Shown: in pieces, positions 9,025 through 16,877 of the stretch
How positions within the stretch are numbered: position 1 is the first letter of the stretch
How the letters are laid out: each line of letters starts with the position of its first letter
Assembly: GCA_019058245.1 (NCBI GenBank)
Contig: JAHPZJ010000023.1
Location: 34,028-98,027 of the forward strand
Length of the DNA stretch: 64,000 nt
From: Promethearchaeota archaeon
GTDB lineage: Archaea; Asgardarchaeota; Lokiarchaeia; Sigyniarchaeales; SOKP01
Reading direction: 5' to 3'
Program-made: the position numbers and the translations under genes
The notes under the pieces: model-generated
Told to the model about the DNA's origin: nothing
Databases searched by the model: none
Seen by the model: the letters and a program-made list of their open reading frames with translations, nothing else

Positions 9025-9747
9025 ATGAATAATAGTAAAGTAGAGTTTGTTTTATACAAAGGAAATAAGATCGAAGTAAGAAATGGAGTATTAGAACTCC
9101 CATATGATATTGAATTTGAAACCTTCGATGAAATTGAAGGGCTTGAAAAAATGACCTCCTTGAAGAAATTGAAATGCAAATCATTTTACCTTAAAAAAAT
9201 AGATAACCTTGAACACCTCCAAAGTCTAGAGTCTTTAATTCTTAAAGAAAGCCCTTGGCTCACTAAAATTGAAAATCTTGGCACCCTTACTAATTTAAAA
9301 CTCCTCAATCTTACTGATAGTCATATTGCTGAAATCGAAAATTTAGAAAACCTTAGAAATTTGGAAGTCTTGATTCTAAGAAAATCATTTTTTAATAATA
9401 CCTACGAAAATTATATTACAGAAATTAAAGGCCTTGAAAATTTAATTAACTTAAAAAACCTCGACCTGTTTGGTAATAAAATCAAAATAATTAAAGGCCT
9501 CAATGCTCTAATCAATCTTAAAATTTTATGTCTTACCTGTAATCAAATTACGGAAATTAAAGGGCTCGAAAATTTAATCAATCTAGAACAATTATATCTT
9601 GAACATAATAAAATTACTAAAATAAAAGGACTTGAGAACTTTGGCAATTTAAAGGTATTAAGAATCCAAGATAACGGTCCTTTTGATGAAGACTCTATTA
9701 GTCGCTTAAAAGATATGAAAAATTCAGGGATTGACGTCTGGTATTGA
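9025..9747 (+). CDS. SDS22-like leucine-rich-repeat protein (240 aa)
   Basis: This is a soluble LRR protein. After an N-terminal strand region (1-35) it has about eight 22-residue repeats of the SDS22 type, with the pattern LENLINL..L.L..N.I..IKG. The best-conserved repeats lie between residues 130 and 220; two earlier ones are longer and less regular. No signal peptide or membrane segment is seen, so it is presumably cytosolic and binds a protein partner. The N-terminal 20 residues are nearly copied at 8238, and the sequence before both starts is similar, so an ancestral beta-helix plus LRR pair was duplicated in tandem. The specific function is unknown. Confidence 0.75.
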   Translation: MNNSKVEFVLYKGNKIEVRNGVLELPYDIEFETFDEIEGLEKMTSLKKLKCKSFYLKKIDNLEHLQSLESLILKESPWLTKIENLGTLTNLKLLNLTDSHIAEIENLENLRNLEVLILRKSFFNNTYENYITEIKGLENLINLKNLDLFGNKIKIIKGLNALINLKILCLTCNQITEIKGLENLINLEQLYLEHNKITKIKGLENFGNLKVLRIQDNGPFDEDSISRLKDMKNSGIDVWY

Positions 9748-9892
9748 GAATATTTTTACTACTCAAGTTAGCGAATATCCGTTTTTAAAAGTATGAGTTA
9801 TTAATTGATCTTTTAATGTATCCTACTTCTGTTAAAAATTTTAGAATTTTTATATTAATTTATGCAGGTGTTCATTATGAAATAAATATATT

Positions 9893-10085
9893 GACCCATG
9901 TGATCATTTTATATCTCGACAAAAATCATAGGTTAAATCAATTGATCACTTTCTAAGTATAATATATATCAAGCACTAATATTTGTTTCCAATTATGTAA
10001 GCAAATAAGGTAAAAAATGTGAAGGTTTATATATATGTGATCACAATTATATTTATAGAACAAAAAATGAGGGAATTAATTCCCT
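9893..10085 (+). promoter_or_regulatory. promoter region of the 117-aa zinc-ribbon gene: three TGATCA boxes, TATA, 16-bp palindrome
   Basis: Within the 371-bp gap 9748-10118, TGATCA occurs at 9901, 9943 and 10038 (the last inside the palindrome TGTGATCACA, 10036-10045). The spacings of 42 and 95 bp are near whole helical turns. TTTATATATA (10027-10036) is a TATA box. A perfect palindrome, AGGGAATTAATTCCCT, lies at 10070-10085 in the predicted leader, 33 nt before the ATG at 10119. A repressor operator is the simplest reading. The rest of the gap holds nothing recognisable. Confidence 0.5.
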
Positions 10086-10118
10086 TTAAATAATAAAAAA
10101 TTTGAAAAATGGTTAAAA

Positions 10119-10472
10119 ATGTCATTAAAATGCCCTGTTTGTGGAACGGAATATTATCATGACCGAAAAATATGTCAAGTATGTGAAGATAAATCAATCT
10201 ATAGTGGTTTAATATGTACTGATGAAAATAAACCTCAAAAGTGGAATTGCGATATCTTCTTAGAATGTGATACATTAGCATTTGGAAGATATAAACCAAA
10301 TAATGCTTATGTTCAAATCGCCAGTGAACCGAAATTTTCAGACTTTAATACAAAAAATGCATACAACTGGAATTGTGTTTCAATAAATAAAATTGAAAGT
10401 ATAGAAGCACCATTAATAACATTTCCAACGATTCCTAAAAGAGATGTAAATACTTCACTGGTTTATGAATGA
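10119..10472 (+). CDS. zinc-ribbon protein (117 aa), paralogue of 3302-3502
   Basis: The N-terminal 50 residues carry CPVC at 5-8, CQVC at 19-22, a lone Cys near 33, and KWNC with a following Cys. The order and spacing match the 66-residue protein at 3302-3502, including EY after the first pair, CE after the second, and KWNC. The remaining 65 residues have a second W-N-C (YNWNCVSINK) and no other recognisable domain. Four to six cysteines suggest one or two zinc sites. No homologue is recognised by name. It is monocistronic, with an elaborate promoter region upstream that carries palindromes, so it is probably tightly regulated. Confidence 0.65.
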   Translation: MSLKCPVCGTEYYHDRKICQVCEDKSIYSGLICTDENKPQKWNCDIFLECDTLAFGRYKPNNAYVQIASEPKFSDFNTKNAYNWNCVSINKIESIEAPLITFPTIPKRDVNTSLVYE

Positions 10473-10870
10473 AAACTTGAAGATTATGTTTCGTATAATC
10501 TTAACCAAATTTCAAATCAAATAATTTTATTAGAGTTTTTTGATAATTTTTTTCTGTATTGATTTTCTGTAAGAGGAGTACCACTATCAATTAATCCATT
10601 ATTTTTACAATATATTAATTTCGAATATATTTCAAAACGTGCTTTTAACACTACCTATTGTTTAAATCTTGTTTTTAACTATTTTTACTTGGATAGAAGC
10701 TTCTTTGAAAATGCTACTTCGCTAGAATTTCAATTGATTTATTTCTTTTTTTATTTCTCTTTTAATTTTCTTTTGTTGAAAGCTGAATAAATTTTTTTCA
10801 ATTAAAATACCATAAGAAGTTTTGAGAATCAATTTTAAAGTGGATTTTAAAATTTAAAATTTAATCTTAA
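10473..10870. other. 398-bp gap between the zinc-ribbon gene and lrp2
   Basis: The gap is AT-rich and has no convincing gene. The only protein-like frame is a 44-codon stretch on the minus strand (10517-10651), listed separately. The right end, T-rich on the plus strand, lies downstream of lrp2 and shows no clear terminator on the lrp2 strand. Confidence 0.4.
10517..10651 (-). CDS. possible 44-codon small ORF or gene remnant
   Basis: A GTG at 10651 opens a frame that includes KARFEIYSKLIYCKNNGLID and ends with a lysine-rich tail. Composition and helix rhythm look protein-like, but there is no ribosome-binding site and an in-frame stop lies two codons upstream of the GTG. It may be the tail of a lost gene. 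No family is recognised. Confidence 0.2.
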   Translation of the reverse strand: MLKARFEIYSKLIYCKNNGLIDSGTPLTENQYRKKLSKNSNKII

Positions 10871-11356
10871 TTATTTCTGCTCGGATAATAGTTCCTCTGA
10901 TTGTATCAATTGATTAAAATCAGTTCGTTCTTTAATTACATTGAGTACTAAATGAGTATTAGTTTTTACTATATATTCCAAACTGTTTAAATTTTTTACA
11001 AAAGTATTCAAATCTTTACGAGATTTAAATCTTGTTAAAAGTACTGCATCATATTCTCCAGTTATGTCATATACGCCAAAAATGTGTGGATCTTGGGATA
11101 TTCCGCGCTCTATCTCAATCATCTTACCTTTAGAGATGGTTAATTCGATTAGTGCAATTATATCAAATCCCAGTTTTTCATAATCAATATTTAAACTATA
11201 ATTTTTTATGATTTTAGCTTCTTCTAATTCATTAATATGTTTATTAATGGTGGTTGGAGATTTATTTAATCTGTCAGCGATGGGACGTAGCTTTAATCGT
11301 GAATCTTCATTTAAAATACCCAAAATTTCTAGGTCTAATTCCTCTGCTTTTTTCAT
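10871..11356 (-). CDS. Lrp/AsnC-family transcription regulator, copy 2, divergent to glnA1
   Basis: This 161-residue regulator has a winged helix (residues 6-60, recognition helix KSPTTINKHINELEEAK) and a RAM domain with VYDITGEYDAVLLTRF and the C-terminal TNTHLVLNVIKE motif. It is a full-length paralogue of the protein at 6755-7252. It is transcribed away from glnA1, and its promoter TATA and TGGACA box lie in the shared 284-bp intergenic region, where the same box (11412-11417) is also the most distal of three glnA1 boxes. This is the layout expected of a regulator that controls both itself and glnA1. Binding to these boxes and response to glutamine or another amino acid are inference. Confidence 0.88.
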   Translation of the reverse strand: MKKAEELDLEILGILNEDSRLKLRPIADRLNKSPTTINKHINELEEAKIIKNYSLNIDYEKLGFDIIALIELTISKGKMIEIERGISQDPHIFGVYDITGEYDAVLLTRFKSRKDLNTFVKNLNSLEYIVKTNTHLVLNVIKERTDFNQLIQSEELLSEQK

Positions 11357-11390
11357 TTTTTATCTACCTATTAATAATATTGTACGATCT

Positions 11391-11417
11391 TAAATATAAA
11401 TTATTTCATTTTGTCCA
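11391..11417 (-). promoter_or_regulatory. lrp2 promoter: TGGACA box plus TATA box
   Basis: On the minus strand TGGACA (11417-11412) is followed after 11 nt by TTTATATTTA (11400-11391). This closely resembles the lrp1 promoter. It gives a predicted leader of roughly 15-20 nt before the ATG at 11356. Confidence 0.6.
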
Positions 11418-11590
11418 ATGAATTTGGAGATATATTATAATATTTCCAATTTAATTATTTATTGTTATTAAAATTAGATCACTTGTCCAGAATTTATTTT
11501 AATATAATTGTATATGTCCAAAAATACTTAATATTATTGAACAGAGGCAAAGTTTTTATAATGATTATACAATATTTGATCATAATATAA
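11412..11590 (+). promoter_or_regulatory. glnA1 promoter with three TGTCCA boxes and conserved leader block
   Basis: TGTCCA occurs at 11412, 11484 and 11515 (spacings 72 and 31 bp), all in the same orientation. A TATA element, TTTTTATAAT, lies at 11553-11562, followed by TTTGATCATAATATAA at 11575-11590, which probably spans the transcription start. The glnA2 promoter repeats the same boxes at the same spacings, and its leader block is also 60 bp from the third box. By composition about 0.1 such hexamer is expected in this length on either strand. Confidence 0.7.
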
Positions 11591-11640
11591 CTTTTAAATA
11601 AAAATATAACTAGAAAAAAAAATATAATTTAAGAAATATT

Positions 11641-13143
11641 ATGACATCAACAAAAGTTAGTCTTCAAAGCGGTAAGATTAGTCCAGATTTAGAAACGATT
11701 AGTACCGCGAAAAAGATATTAGAACAAGAAAAGGTAAAATTTGTCCTATGTGCATTTACTGACGTTCGAGGAATATTTCAGAGTTTTACTACTCCTGTAC
11801 ACCATTTTTTGAAAGGAGATCAATATTTTGAAACTGGAATTGGGTTCGATGGTTCTAGCATAAGAGGCTTTAGAGAGCTTCATACAAGTGATATGATTTT
11901 TTATCCAGATCCTCAAGCACTATATGTCCTCCCATGGACAGAAGGAATTCAAAAAACAGCGGTTATAATAGGTAGTATAAGAGAGCCTTTTGGGAGTATA
12001 GAAGCGGCAGATTGTGATCCTCGAGGTTATGTTGGTCAGCGAGCAGTAGATAAAGCTGCTAGTATGGGATATACCCCATATTTTGGACCTGAAATTGAGT
12101 TTTTTGTGTTTAAATCGATTGATCCAAGTACCTTACACTATGATCTTTTTGTTAGTCCTAAAGGCGGTGCTGGCGACAGTTGGGGACCCCCTCGGGTTGA
12201 TCCAGTATCACCAGAAACGGATATTGGAGGGTACATCTTACGACCTAAGGAAGCATATTTTAGAAATCCCCCAGAAGATACAACTTATGCTTATCGTAAT
12301 GATCTCACATATGCTCTTGAAACAATGGGATATACCGTTGAGATGCATCACCATGAAGTTTCAACAAAAGGTCAAGTTGAACTTAATTACCGATATAGCG
12401 ATTTAATTGATACAGCGGACAAAGTCCAAATATACAAACTCGCAGCAAGAAACATTGCTGCTAAATACGGATGGATCGCAACATTTATGCCGAAACCTAT
12501 TTATTTAGATAACGCAAGTGGAATGCATGTCCATAATTCAATATTTAAGGACGGTGAGAACGCTTTTTGGGATCCTGATGATGATTATGCGGAAATAAGT
12601 CAAATATGTCGGTATTATATTGGAGGTCTTTTAGAACATGCTGAAGCTCTAACAGCAATCTGTTGTCCAACTGTTAATTCATATAAGCGATTAGTACCTG
12701 GTTTTGAAGCACCAATAAACATTATGTATAGTAGAAGAAATAGATCGGCATTAATCCGTATACCAATGTATCTAAAAGGTGAAAAATATAAAAATCGTCG
12801 AAGACTAGAATATCGAGGGGTGGATCCTTCAACAAACTCTTATTTTGCATTTGCTGCTATTCTTACTGCAGGATTGGATGGAATAAAGAAGAAAATCGAT
12901 CCTGGTGATCCAGTAGATAGAGATGTTTATGAAATGTCAGAATCAGAGAAAAAAGCCGCAGGGGTAAAACAATTACCAACTACTTTAAAAGATGCGCTAG
13001 ATGTATTAGAGAGTGATTCAATATCTAAAGAAATTTTAGGTTCACATCTCTATGATGCTTTTGTAGAATACAAAACAAATGAATGGAATCAGTACTGTCT
13101 TTATGTAACTCCATGGGAGATTATGAAGTATCTAGATTACTAA
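11641..13143 (+). CDS. glnA: glutamine synthetase type I, long form
   Basis: This enzyme forms glutamine from glutamate, ammonia and ATP in the cytosol. The 500-residue protein keeps the full active-site set: FDGSSIRGF, the PEIEFF metal motif, HHHEV and GQVELN (metal Glu), SGMHVHNS (ammonia-site His), NSYKRLVPGFEAP, RNRSALIRIP and RRRLEYRGVDPS. It is about 50 residues longer than the second copy at 18858. The extra length is an N-terminal extension of about 20 residues and a Gly/Pro-rich insert near 165-205. The NLYDLPPEE adenylylation site of proteobacterial enzymes is not seen. The usual RxPDP motif reads RGVDP. It stands alone between its boxed promoter and a T-tract, next to lrp2. Confidence 0.93.
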   Translation: MTSTKVSLQSGKISPDLETISTAKKILEQEKVKFVLCAFTDVRGIFQSFTTPVHHFLKGDQYFETGIGFDGSSIRGFRELHTSDMIFYPDPQALYVLPWTEGIQKTAVIIGSIREPFGSIEAADCDPRGYVGQRAVDKAASMGYTPYFGPEIEFFVFKSIDPSTLHYDLFVSPKGGAGDSWGPPRVDPVSPETDIGGYILRPKEAYFRNPPEDTTYAYRNDLTYALETMGYTVEMHHHEVSTKGQVELNYRYSDLIDTADKVQIYKLAARNIAAKYGWIATFMPKPIYLDNASGMHVHNSIFKDGENAFWDPDDDYAEISQICRYYIGGLLEHAEALTAICCPTVNSYKRLVPGFEAPINIMYSRRNRSALIRIPMYLKGEKYKNRRRLEYRGVDPSTNSYFAFAAILTAGLDGIKKKIDPGDPVDRDVYEMSESEKKAAGVKQLPTTLKDALDVLESDSISKEILGSHLYDAFVEYKTNEWNQYCLYVTPWEIMKYLDY

Positions 13144-13146
13144 TTA

Positions 13147-13157
13147 TTTTTTTTTTT
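13147..13157 (+). terminator. oligo-T tract after glnA1
   Basis: Eleven Ts begin 3 nt after the glnA1 stop codon, which fits an archaeal U-tract terminator. Confidence 0.45.
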
Positions 13158-13430
13158 CAAAAATTTTAAGAAGAAAAATCTAAGAAATAATAAAAAAAAT
13201 TATTATAACCATAGATGTATTGGTTGTTATATTATTACAATTTTCAAAAAATAGTTTTGAGCAATAATACCATTATTAAATCAAATTTTAGAATAGTAAA
13301 TTATCGAAATATATCGTTATGAGTCTAATGTAGGAGATATATTAATCAAAAAGTGATTAATTAATTTTCCAACTCAGAAAATTTATCCAAGGATATAAAT
13401 AAATTAAAAAAAGAAAAATGTGAAAAGAAT

Positions 13431-14390
13431 ATGGTATATAGTAGAAGTTTTGAGAGAAGTATAATTAAACTTGGTAATTCTATGGCAATAACATTTCCTC
13501 AGGAATGGTTCCAAAACTCAGATTTACAGGAACATTCAAAAGTATTTGTTCTCCCCGTTGATGATGATACCTTAATTATTCAAAGAAATAATTATATAGA
13601 TTCTGACTCAATTTTGCACATAGATTTAAATAAATGGCCTTCAGATCTATCAGAGCAATTAATTTTAACTGCTTTCAAACTGAATGTAGATCAATTATAT
13701 GTGAAGTATGATCTCAAGAAAAACAAACAAGATTATTTAGTTATGATTAACAAGCTTCAAAGAAAAATAATAGGCTTTGATTATAGTGTATTAAATGATA
13801 ATAGTGGTATAATTATTCGATTTTTATTAGATTCTACAAAAACCACCTTACCTGAAATTTTGATTGAATTGTTTAATACTCTGAAAGAATTTATTATAGG
13901 GGTGCTTGATAAATCATTGGTAATTGATCAAGGTATTTATCAAGAAAAATTTGCGCGAAAATATCATCTAGGAATACGATTATTGCTTGCAACTCTTTTA
14001 AAATATCCTAAATTAGAAGGTGCTATTAATAGACCAATTATTCGTACACTTGGAGATAGAATTACATTGTTATATTCTAGAGAATTAATGAATCATGTTC
14101 TTGCAATAAAAAATCTACCAAAAGAAATGTTGGAAAAATATTCACAAATTCTAATTGATTTCTCTGATCTAATCTTGAGTATCATTGAAAAATATAATAA
14201 TAATATTAAGGAGGAGCTTTTAATATCTTTTCAAAAAAAAATAGATAAATTAAAAAAATCACTTGATACCATTGATCTTGACATAAAACAAGAGGAAAAT
14301 ATGATTAGAAATGTTATATCAAGATTCTTCAGTATTTGTACAGATTTAATAGAAATATCAATTACAAGAATATTAGAAGCGAAATTGTAA
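13431..14390 (+). CDS. AbrB-PhoU fusion regulator
   Basis: This 319-residue archaeal phosphate-type regulator has a SpoVT/AbrB swapped-hairpin DNA-binding domain at about 8-50 (RSIIKLGNSMAITFPQEW, then VLPVDDDTLII). After a linker it has a helical PhoU-like region (about 140-319) of long amphipathic helices. Proteins of this build are common in archaea and are usually annotated as PhoU-like; the regulated target need not be phosphate. Its start is 9 nt after an earlier ATG that is closed at once by a stop. It ends 6 nt before the ribbon-helix-helix gene, so the two form an operon. A TATA-like GGATATAAATA lies about 40 nt upstream. Confidence 0.75.
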   Translation: MVYSRSFERSIIKLGNSMAITFPQEWFQNSDLQEHSKVFVLPVDDDTLIIQRNNYIDSDSILHIDLNKWPSDLSEQLILTAFKLNVDQLYVKYDLKKNKQDYLVMINKLQRKIIGFDYSVLNDNSGIIIRFLLDSTKTTLPEILIELFNTLKEFIIGVLDKSLVIDQGIYQEKFARKYHLGIRLLLATLLKYPKLEGAINRPIIRTLGDRITLLYSRELMNHVLAIKNLPKEMLEKYSQILIDFSDLILSIIEKYNNNIKEELLISFQKKIDKLKKSLDTIDLDIKQEENMIRNVISRFFSICTDLIEISITRILEAKL

Positions 14391-14396
14391 TAAAAA

Positions 14397-14984
14397 ATGA
14401 ATGAATTAGAAAATAGTCACAAAATAAAAAATAGGATAACTATTGCAATAGATGAAGATACAAAACTAATATTAAATAAGCTAAATAATCACTCGGAAAG
14501 TTCTCGATCTGAAACAATAAGAAAAGCAATTAAATTTTATCATAAATTTAAGAAAGTGTTTGATAAAAAAGAAAATGGAGTATCTGCTAAGGTGAACACT
14601 TACTTAGAATTACTCTCTCATGGAGAACACATTATTTTAGATGTAGATCATTATTTAAGTTTCTTAAAGTTCATAGAAAATTCACCTGAAAGAGAAAAAT
14701 TTGAGGACATAAATAAATCAATAGGAAGAGCTCATGCGGAAGAATTTTCTCAGGATCTTGATATTACAACTGTACAGAAAGTGGTGGAACGTCTTGAAGC
14801 ATGTAATTTCTTTAAAATTGTTAAAGATTCATCAAATAGATACACATTATTATTGGGTTCTGATATTCAAAAAAACTTCATTAAAACTTTTCTTGAAGAA
14901 GTGTTAAGAGGTATGGGTTTCAATGTTCAAGTAAAAGAAGGCTTCTCAAAACTTAAAATTAGTTTGGATAATATGTCTTATTAA
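14397..14984 (+). CDS. ribbon-helix-helix regulator with uncharacterised C-terminal domain
   Basis: This 195-residue protein has an N-terminal ribbon-helix-helix (about 12-48: NRITIAIDEDTKLILNKL, then SRSETIRKAIKFY), the fold of CopG/NikR/MetJ repressors. Residues 60-195 form a mixed alpha/beta domain with HIILDVDHYLSFLKFI and FKIVKDSSNRYTLLLG. This could be a small-molecule sensor, but I do not recognise the family with certainty. It is co-transcribed with the AbrB-PhoU gene 6 nt upstream. The downstream glnK gene converges on it. Two unrelated DNA-binding proteins in one operon beside amtB-glnK suggest local control of nutrient uptake, which is inference. Confidence 0.65.
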   Translation: MNELENSHKIKNRITIAIDEDTKLILNKLNNHSESSRSETIRKAIKFYHKFKKVFDKKENGVSAKVNTYLELLSHGEHIILDVDHYLSFLKFIENSPEREKFEDINKSIGRAHAEEFSQDLDITTVQKVVERLEACNFFKIVKDSSNRYTLLLGSDIQKNFIKTFLEEVLRGMGFNVQVKEGFSKLKISLDNMSY

Positions 14985-14991
14985 AATAATT

Positions 14992-15022
14992 TTAAAAAAA
15001 AATTAAAAAAAAGACTAAAAAA
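14992..15022 (-). terminator. A/T-rich convergent terminator between the RHH gene and glnK
   Basis: Poly-A tracts on the plus strand are U-tracts for the amtB-glnK transcript just after its stop at 15034. The gap is only 49 bp. Confidence 0.4.
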
Positions 15023-15033
15023 TTAATTTGTAT

Positions 15034-15375
15034 CTATAAAATATCTTCACCTTTCTCTTTTGTCCTGATTCTTATTGCATTTTCAATGGGAATTATAAAT
15101 ATTTTTCCATCGCCAGGTTTGCCTGTTTGAGCATTTTCTATAATGGTATTAATAATTTCATCGATATTTATTTTATCGCTAATAACTATCTCCAGTTTCA
15201 ATTTATCAATCCATTCGACACAATATTCCCCAGTTCTCCCCACAAACTTTATTCCCCTTTGACTGCCATGTCCTTTGACTTCATTTACGCTCATTCCTTT
15301 AATTCCTTTATCAAATAATCCAGATTTTACAGCTTCTAATTTTTCTGGTCGTATAAAACATTCAATTTTTTTCAT
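15034..15375 (-). CDS. glnK: PII nitrogen-regulatory protein GlnK
   Basis: This 113-residue trimeric signal protein binds ATP/ADP and 2-oxoglutarate and plugs the ammonium channel. It shows the family pattern from MKKIECFIRPEKLEAVK through EVKGHGSQRG, the T-loop (residues 37-55, with GEYCVEW holding the tyrosine at the uridylylation position), and GDGKIF...AIRIRTKEKG at the C-terminus. GAGG about 12 nt before the ATG provides a ribosome-binding site. It follows amtB by 18 nt, the conserved amtB-glnK operon order, so it should regulate that transporter. Whether it also contacts the glutamine synthetases here, as in some archaea, cannot be read from sequence. Confidence 0.95.
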   Translation of the reverse strand: MKKIECFIRPEKLEAVKSGLFDKGIKGMSVNEVKGHGSQRGIKFVGRTGEYCVEWIDKLKLEIVISDKINIDEIINTIIENAQTGKPGDGKIFIIPIENAIRIRTKEKGEDIL

Positions 15376-15393
15376 TTTTATTTTATACCTCCT

Positions 15394-16593
15394 TTATACT
15401 TTTTCTCCATGGATTGAAATATCTATTCCAACATACTCTTCTTCCTCAGATGCTCTTAAACCCATAAATTTATCAATCACTTTAGCTATTACCCAAGTTA
15501 CTACAAAAGTATATACAATTGTAACTATAACTCCTACTGTTTGAGTCCATACTTGTCCAGAGTTGCCTGTAATTAAACTTGTAGCCCCCACACTAGCAAA
15601 AATTCCAGTAGCAATTGCTCCCCAGATACCACCCCATCCATGAACAGCCCACGCATCTAAAGATTCATCAATTTTCGATTTTGAACGCCAAGTAAGTGCA
15701 CCATAACAGATTGCAGCAACAACAGCTCCAATTATCAATGCAGCCCATGGTTGAACATAGCCAGCAGCAGGAGTAATTGCAACTAGTCCCGCTAAACCAC
15801 CTGTTGCTAATCCAAGAACACTAAATTTTCCTGTTTTATAGTATTCTATAATCATCCAAATTAAACCAGAAGTACTCGCCGCTATGTGAGTATTAACCAT
15901 AGCTAATACCGCAGTACTGTTTGCAGCTAAAGCACTTCCACCATTAAATCCAAACCATCCAATCCAAAGTAGTCCCATTCCAAGTAATACATAAGGAATA
16001 TTTGAAGGCTCCATGGGTTCTTTCTGATATCCTTTCCTTGGACCAATAACCAAGGCGATTGCTAAAGACGCAAATCCTACATTTATATGAACGACCGTGC
16101 CTCCAGCGAAATCTAGGGCGCCTAGAGCTTTTAACCACCCGCCATCACCCCAAACCCAATGAGCTATAGGAGAATATACTATTACGAGCCAGATTGAAAT
16201 AAATATCATGAATGCCTTAAAATTTACTCTCTCTGCGAAAGGACTTGCTATAATCGCTACAGTAATTATTGCAAACATTAACTGAAACACCATATATAAT
16301 AGATGTGGTATTGCATCAGAATATACTGGATATGCATCCGTTCCTACTCCAAAAAGTCCAAGGAAATTAAAACCTCCAATAAATCCACCACCAATATCAG
16401 GAGCAAAAGCAAAACTATAACCAATTATAAACCATGCAACTGTTACAATTGATATTGAGACAAAACACATTGCCATCATATTTATAATATTCTTTTTACG
16501 TAATAGCCCCCCATAAAAGAATGCTAGACCCGGAGTCATAATAAAAACTAACCCAGTACATATTAAGACAAAAGCTATATCTGCACCCGCCAA
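15394..16593 (-). CDS. amtB: ammonium transporter of the Amt/Rh family
   Basis: This 399-residue channel for ammonium uptake has about eleven membrane helices. Family signatures are FYGGLLRKKN (26-35), HWVWGDGGWL, DFAGGTVVHINVG with the first pore histidine at 169, GWFGFNGGS, and AVHGWGGIWG with the second pore histidine at 318. The start is TTG at 16593: no in-frame ATG or GTG lies before the stop upstream, and a TATA-like string near 16614 would make the mRNA nearly leaderless. It is co-transcribed with glnK. Its promoter shows no TGTCCA box, unlike both glnA promoters, so it is probably controlled differently. The 284-bp gap to nadE also holds the divergent nadE promoter. Confidence 0.94.
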   Translation of the reverse strand: MAGADIAFVLICTGLVFIMTPGLAFFYGGLLRKKNIINMMAMCFVSISIVTVAWFIIGYSFAFAPDIGGGFIGGFNFLGLFGVGTDAYPVYSDAIPHLLYMVFQLMFAIITVAIIASPFAERVNFKAFMIFISIWLVIVYSPIAHWVWGDGGWLKALGALDFAGGTVVHINVGFASLAIALVIGPRKGYQKEPMEPSNIPYVLLGMGLLWIGWFGFNGGSALAANSTAVLAMVNTHIAASTSGLIWMIIEYYKTGKFSVLGLATGGLAGLVAITPAAGYVQPWAALIIGAVVAAICYGALTWRSKSKIDESLDAWAVHGWGGIWGAIATGIFASVGATSLITGNSGQVWTQTVGVIVTIVYTFVVTWVIAKVIDKFMGLRASEEEEYVGIDISIHGEKV

Positions 16594-16877
16594 ATTTATC
16601 CACTTTTTTAATATTTTAATTTTATTAATATAATTACTTTTAATTTAGATAATATATATTAAATCTTAAATATAATGAAGAATATGAACTATAAAAGGTT
16701 AATTGAGAATTAAAATTATAGGTTAAGATCATTTAGTTAATTTTATTAACAATTATGCATTGTATAATAACAAATTCTTTCATTTTATGAAAAAGTATGA
16801 ATTACTCATAATAGTATAAATAAATAATAATCATTAATCAAATTATAAAGGAAAATTATCTAAATTCTTATAATATC

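Noticed and set aside
10036..10045. TGTGATCACA as a CRP/FNR-type site
   Set aside because: It looks like a bacterial half-site pair, but no CRP-family protein is present and the promoter is archaeal; kept only as an unassigned dyad.
15554..15559. TGTCCA followed by GAG, matching the glnA boxes, near the 3' end of amtB
   Set aside because: It lies inside conserved coding sequence, is single, and has no promoter next to it.
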